A stretch of 11,422 bases of DNA. Source: Euperipatoides rowelli (Eukaryota > Onychophora > Udeonychophora > Euonychophora > Peripatopsidae). Positions within the stretch are counted from its first letter, which is position 1. Each line of letters begins with the position of its first letter. Shown here one piece after another: positions 7,744 through 11,422 of the stretch. The DNA lies in NCBI GenBank assembly GCA_003024985.2, contig PXIH01S0010781.1, one strand, 5' to 3'. Both the position numbers and the translations under genes were made by a program. Under the pieces are notes generated by a model, which ran no database searches, had not been told where the DNA came from, and worked only from the letters and a program-made list of their open reading frames with translations.

Positions 7744-7757
7744 GGGGGGGGGGGGGG
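7744..7757. repeat. Run of 14 G beside an ambiguous base
   Basis: Fourteen G residues follow GNT at 7741-7743. The run length is likely unreliable, and the adjacent N points to a sequencing or assembly difficulty. A related C run is at 10657-10665 (9 C). Confidence 0.9.
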
Positions 7758-8405
7758 ATTAATACGTTGCTAGCAACTTAACCTTAATCCATGAACTCTA
7801 TCCAGAGTCTTGGTGGTTTAATTAAAAATATTTAACGAATAAATAAAGCTATTGAATTTTTGTGAGATATATTTCAACAAATTTGCTTTAAAATGCCTCA
7901 AAACTTCTAAAAATAATCGTTATCTCAATTGTATTATATCAAAATTATTTTTGAAGTGGCAAAATAAAACGAAACTGTGTCCATTAAACAAAATCAACCT
8001 TTATTTTGTAAAACACGAGCTAACAAAAAAATATTGAAATAATAAATTTAAAAATTCATAATAAAAAAAAATACCTTTTTGAAATAAATTAAAAAAGTCC
8101 TCTTTTGTTTTTATTGGAATTAAAATATTGGAAAAAATGTTAGTGGAAACATGGATTATTTTGTGTGTGTGATAAATAATTTGAAAAACTATTTTTATTT
8201 GGTAATGTCTTCATTTATTTAAAAAGAAAAAAAAATCCTCTTATCCACCTTTAACTCTTCTTCCAATAAACTTGAAAAAAATTGTTCAAATGAATGAAAG
8301 AAAATGACAATAACAGAATTTATTAGCTCCAATTTTAATTGTAAAGAGCAATTATATCTCTAAAAGCTGATTGTAAAAAAAAAAAAAACTTATAATCTAA
8401 TTTAA

Positions 8406-8640
8406 GACTGGTTCACAGTGATAAGTTACGGGAAAGTTAAGTGAAAGTCAACGTTCAGGTTTTGGTCTTGGCCAATCACAGCAAACCTGATTTTCAACTG
8501 CGAGGTAATTTTGACGTTCCCATAGAAGTTGGATTTTTTCAACTTTGACGTTTCTCTCCTGTATGACTTTGTTAATCCAACCAATCACATTTTAGCACAA
8601 GAAAAACAAAATGGCCAGGTCAGCCGAAGCAAATCCCGAT
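8406..8640 (+). mobile_element. GC-richer block resembling the 5' end of a Harbinger (ISL2EU-like) transposon
   Basis: The block begins GACTGGTTCACAGTGATAAG and carries several AACGTT/GACGTT words in both orientations (AGTCAACGTTC, TTTGACGTTCC, CTTTGACGTTTC). It has two CCAATCAC boxes (about 8472 and 8580), then AACAAAATGGCCAGG, an ATG in good Kozak context that is open for only 18 codons. A GTTCACA-type terminus with CGTT words and CCAATCA boxes before an ATG recalls ISL2EU-type Harbinger elements from memory. The reverse-complement terminus is absent, so it would be a truncated 5' end. An alternative reading is a genuine promoter with a short first exon inside the gene. Neither can be decided from sequence alone. 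Confidence 0.33.
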
Positions 8641-9256
8641 ATAAGAAAAGAATCAAGTTTCTCATAATCTACCACAAAGTGACAGCATTATATCGCTTTC
8701 ATTAAATTTAGATTTTATTGAGCCATAATTTTTCAGGCTGGGTCCTACAAATTTAAACAAGTCTTCAAACTTCTTTGGAATCATTCATTCNCTACCAAAT
8801 TTCATATTTAAATTTGAAGTATGGTGCTAACTTTAAAATATTGTAATCAGGTTGTCTGTCTGTTTGGTGGAAGTGGTATAAGAGTTGGTGTTGTAATAAC
8901 TTTTAAAACATGCAATTTGTGTCTGTCAAGGAGGAGGATAGTAAGTTTATACTGGTCACTTTCCAGCAAAAAAAAAATTTCTAAAACACTGGGCGAAAGA
9001 GATGTTCTCAAGACATACAACTTTTACTGAAGACACTTTTACTGAGGGGATTGACTGTTCCCCTTGCCCACCCATGCAGACATCCTTGTGAATAAGGGCG
9101 TCCCTGGGAAACATGAAAAAAAGTAATACCATCCCATTTTTATCATAAAACATCAATGCAACTCTTGTTAATAATTTTTTTTTAATAAAATTTACTAGAA
9201 CGGTATTAATCTATAATGGGGAAATAAAAAATGGAATGTGGCTTTTTTTTATATGT

Positions 9257-9333
9257 GCTTTTTTAATGACAAAATGAGGCTTTTTTAATGATGAAATGAG
9301 GCTTTTTNGAAATGAGGATTTTTAATGAAATTA
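9257..9333. repeat. Tandem array of a 22-bp unit
   Basis: Two units, 9257-9278 and 9279-9300 (GCTTTTTTAATGA then TGAAATGAG or CAAAATGAG), match at 20 of 22 positions. A shortened third unit follows at 9301-9316, containing an N at 9308, and a partial fourth from 9317 (GATTTTTAATGA). A weaker copy may precede at 9239-9256. This is a minisatellite-like array. Confidence 0.8.
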
Positions 9334-9770
9334 ATAGACTTTATTTACCATAAATCTGTGACTCTACTAATAATTTATAATTATGCGAAAACGTTTTAAA
9401 CATTTTGTATTTTCAATTAAAATTCTTTATACACATAAATAATTAAAAGAAGACGATTAACTGACTTTTATTTCAGATGGACCGCAAGTCCAGAAAATAA
9501 AAAAATTGTTACCGATGTAAATTGTCTATTTTTTATATATACTTTCCAATGCAAAGTCTGAAAAAAGAACCTATGCATTAATTTTGTCTGTTTATTTAAA
9601 GAAGACACAATCTCCTATTTCATTAGTCCGACTAAATTGAAATGGAAACATAAAATTATTGGATTGCCTTCACTTAGCATTAACAACCATAGAAATACAA
9701 ACAAAGCTGAATACGTAATAGAAAAGATGTAAATATTAGCTTAGAGGGTCTCCAGCAATATTTGTTGGTC

Positions 9771-9835
9771 GGGCCTGCAAGCAAAACTTTATTTGAGGCT
9801 TATAGGGACTCCAACAAAATTTTGCTTACAGGTCC
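9771..9835. repeat. Long hairpin with 20-bp arms
   Basis: GGGCCTGCAAGCAAAACTTT (9771-9790) pairs with 9816-9835 (AAAATTTTGCTTACAGGTCC). There are 17 Watson-Crick pairs, one G-T wobble and two C-A mismatches, with a 25-base loop. The block is GC-richer than its surroundings. Related words, GGGTCTCCAGCAA (9746), GGGACTCCAACAA (9805) and GGTCCCCAGCAA (9831), recur around it, suggesting a degraded repeat family. It may be an inverted-repeat transposon remnant or a small-RNA precursor; no evidence of expression is available here. Confidence 0.6.
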
Positions 9836-10159
9836 CCAGCAACAGTTCCGCTACTGTAGCTCTTTACCTATTTTTTTTTAGTGTCTAATTCTTTACAATA
9901 CTCATGTAGCATAAAAAAATATACATAGTCATAACGATAATATAAAAAAACGTGGCAATAGTGATCTGGGAAATTGTAGTATAAAAATAAATTGTACTTT
10001 ATGCAGAGAAATTTTATCTAAATAATTTTAAAAATGGATTTACAAAGCTAAAAGTTAATCATAAACATTTCCACTATTTTTTCAAATAAAAACAATTTTT
10101 TGTTGTTAAATAAATTAAAGCTATTGGAGTAAATTTATATAAATCTCATAGAATTAATC

Positions 10160-10310
10160 TTCAGCCAATAGAATCAAGTCTTAAAAAGACTATTTTGTGA
10201 GCATAGATCGCTGAAACATTGAATTGAGATGAAAATAAGAGTTTTGATTGGTTTATTGTGTCATGTGACATGTAGCGCTTAGCAACAGCCAATCATCATT
10301 CTTATGTTTT
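10160..10310. other. Inverted-repeat region with CCAAT boxes and an X-box-like site
   Basis: AAAATAAGAGTTTTGATTGG (10232-10251) is imperfectly complementary to CCAATCATCATTCTTATGTTT (10289-10309). CCAAT boxes therefore face each other, with a third at 10165-10169. Between the arms lie TCATGTGACATG and GTAGCGCTTAGCAAC (10272-10286). The latter resembles an RFX X-box: its second half-site is perfect and the first has one change. This could be a MITE core or a regulatory element in the intron; the sequence does not decide between them. Confidence 0.3.
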
Positions 10311-10854
10311 GGCTAAATATTAACTTCGTATTTTTAATAATTAGGTTAATTTTATTAAATATTTAATTTTTCTAGAGTTATTAAATTAAATCACTTTAAT
10401 TTCAAGTGACAACTTTTTTTTCTTTTTTTTTTTATATCTTTTGGTCACTTTTTTTCTTAGTGGTAATTTTGATTGTTACATAAATTTTTGATCATTGTTA
10501 TAAAATTATCAATAATAGTTGATAAAAGTCACATTGAAATTTAAATATAATATCTTCAATTTTTTTTTTTATTGGTCATATAGCTAACGGGATTTTTGAT
10601 TTACATTATTTCATAGGTGGAAATTTTCAAATTGAATTTGCTGTTCTATTTGACCTCCCCCCCCCTTCCTTGTTAACTTTACATTTTAAATTACACACAC
10701 AAATTAGATTTGACAATTTTTTTCTAACATTCCTGAATTAGTTTAAAATCAATATTTTATTGTCTATTAGCCAATAAATTCTCTATTGATATGTTAAAGG
10801 TTTTTTTCTTAAATCCTAGTTTTCATCAGTAGTGAAAGTAAACGGGTATGGTCA

Positions 10855-10911
10855 AGTACGTAGTACCAGTAAGAAATTTAGAAGAGGTACGCAGTACCNG
10901 AAAGAAATTTA
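10855..10911. repeat. 31-bp-period direct repeat
   Basis: AGTACGTAGTACCAGTAAGA (10855) followed by AATTTA recurs 31 bp later at 10886-10911 as GGTACGCAGTACCNGAAAGA then AATTTA. The GTAC...GTAC words make each copy partly self-complementary. The N at 10899 lies in the second copy. Confidence 0.65.
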
Positions 10912-11422
10912 TAAAATCAAATCCAATTTAATAACATGAATTCATATTATTATTAACATACTGGCATTATTATTACTATTACATATTTAAATTATCATTT
11001 CAAATAACCGTGGATATACAGTATACTTTTTTTTTAATCTTCTCATGAAACCAAGCAGGCAAATCATTTTTATTTTCAAAATGATGGCGTAACCTATTAG
11101 TTTGGCTTTATTTTTATTTTAAAAAAATTCACAATGGTTAGTTATCATATTCAATGAGTATGTTTATAAGGTTCTGATGAAAATCTTTTTTTTTTGTAAG
11201 CTACTCGTTTGAAAGTAAAAAAAAGATTACTTTCCAAAATTGTAGTTTTATTTTAAGATATCTGAAGTTTAAATTTTAAACTAGCATCGTGCTGCCATTG
11301 TGGTTAGAGGAAGAATGAAAAAGAAAACAATATAATGCAAGATTTTAAGTCTGAATTTGAGGTCCCTTTCATAAGGGGTTCTGTACTATGTAGGATCCCT
11401 TATATTGTATAACCACATAAAC

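Larger units (their letters stand above)
7615..11422 (+). other. Downstream dystrobrevin intron (3' end outside the window)
   Basis: The intron starts at the GTGAGT donor of the second exon. No clear next dystrobrevin exon was recognised before the window ends, so it is probably longer than 3.8 kb. Two weak candidate exons in compatible phase lie at 8737-8818 and 9477-9516; they are described among the findings. Other contents are a Harbinger-like block (8406-8640), a 22-bp array (9257-9333), a hairpin (9771-9835), a CCAAT-bearing inverted repeat (about 10160-10310) and a 31-bp repeat (10855-10911). The stretches 7760-8400, 9840-10160, 10320-10850 and 10920-11422 are AT-rich with homopolymers, and I see nothing further in them. 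Confidence 0.7.

Noticed and set aside
7852-8037. 61-codon ORF after the second exon
   Set aside because: Asn/Lys/Leu-rich AT-driven sequence with no splice phase link to dystrobrevin.
8821-9156. ORFs on both strands (8821-9030 plus, 8956-9156 minus)
   Set aside because: The two overlap antisense and neither has a motif; they are probably chance openings.
1-11422. CRISPR arrays, bacterial operons or rRNA genes
   Set aside because: There are no regularly spaced repeats with unique spacers, no ribosome binding sites before ORFs and no rRNA-like conserved blocks; the sequence is eukaryotic intron and exon.

Overview
The window looks like nuclear DNA from an invertebrate animal with a strongly AT-rich genome (judged by eye, not counted). 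It has long homopolymer runs, kilobase-scale introns with standard GT-AG borders, and decayed transposons. There are no bacterial-style genes, operons or ribosome binding sites. The protein sequence points to a protostome or other invertebrate, but I cannot name a species. Four single N bases (7742, 8791, 9308, 10899) show a draft assembly.

The only host gene I can support is a part of dystrobrevin, the dystrophin-family scaffold protein, on the + strand. Two internal coding exons are visible. The first (2912-3078, 167 nt) carries a complete ZZ zinc-binding domain. The second (7487-7614, 128 nt) carries the segment just after it. A 4.4-kb intron separates them, the reading phase joins cleanly, and the second exon ends within a Val codon. 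The start of the gene lies upstream of the window. The syntrophin-binding and coiled-coil parts should lie downstream, beyond 11422. Everything else here appears to be intron.

Upstream intron (1-2911): a probable non-autonomous hAT-like element with matching target-site duplications (166-682), then a decayed Ty3/gypsy integrase and pol 3' end (about 940-1928), perhaps followed by an LTR. Middle intron (3079-7486): a two-copy 93-bp repeat, AGTAGC-rich patches resembling hAT ends, a 29-bp tandem duplication, and a cluster at 5900-6260. That cluster contains a tRNA-like SINE head, a shared 59-bp tail present twice, and a degenerate hammerhead-ribozyme-like core. Downstream intron (7615 to the end): a GC-richer block resembling a Harbinger-type transposon end, a 22-bp tandem array, a strong 20-bp-arm hairpin at 9771-9835, a CCAAT-bearing inverted repeat at about 10160-10310, and a 31-bp duplication.

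No convincing new biological system is present. The observations most worth following are the hAT-like element, the SINE and hammerhead-like cluster, the hairpin at 9771-9835, and a phase-compatible candidate alternative exon at 9477-9516. All short ATG-to-stop ORFs in the window look like chance openings in intron, except 1695-1928, which is the tail of the retrotransposon pol.
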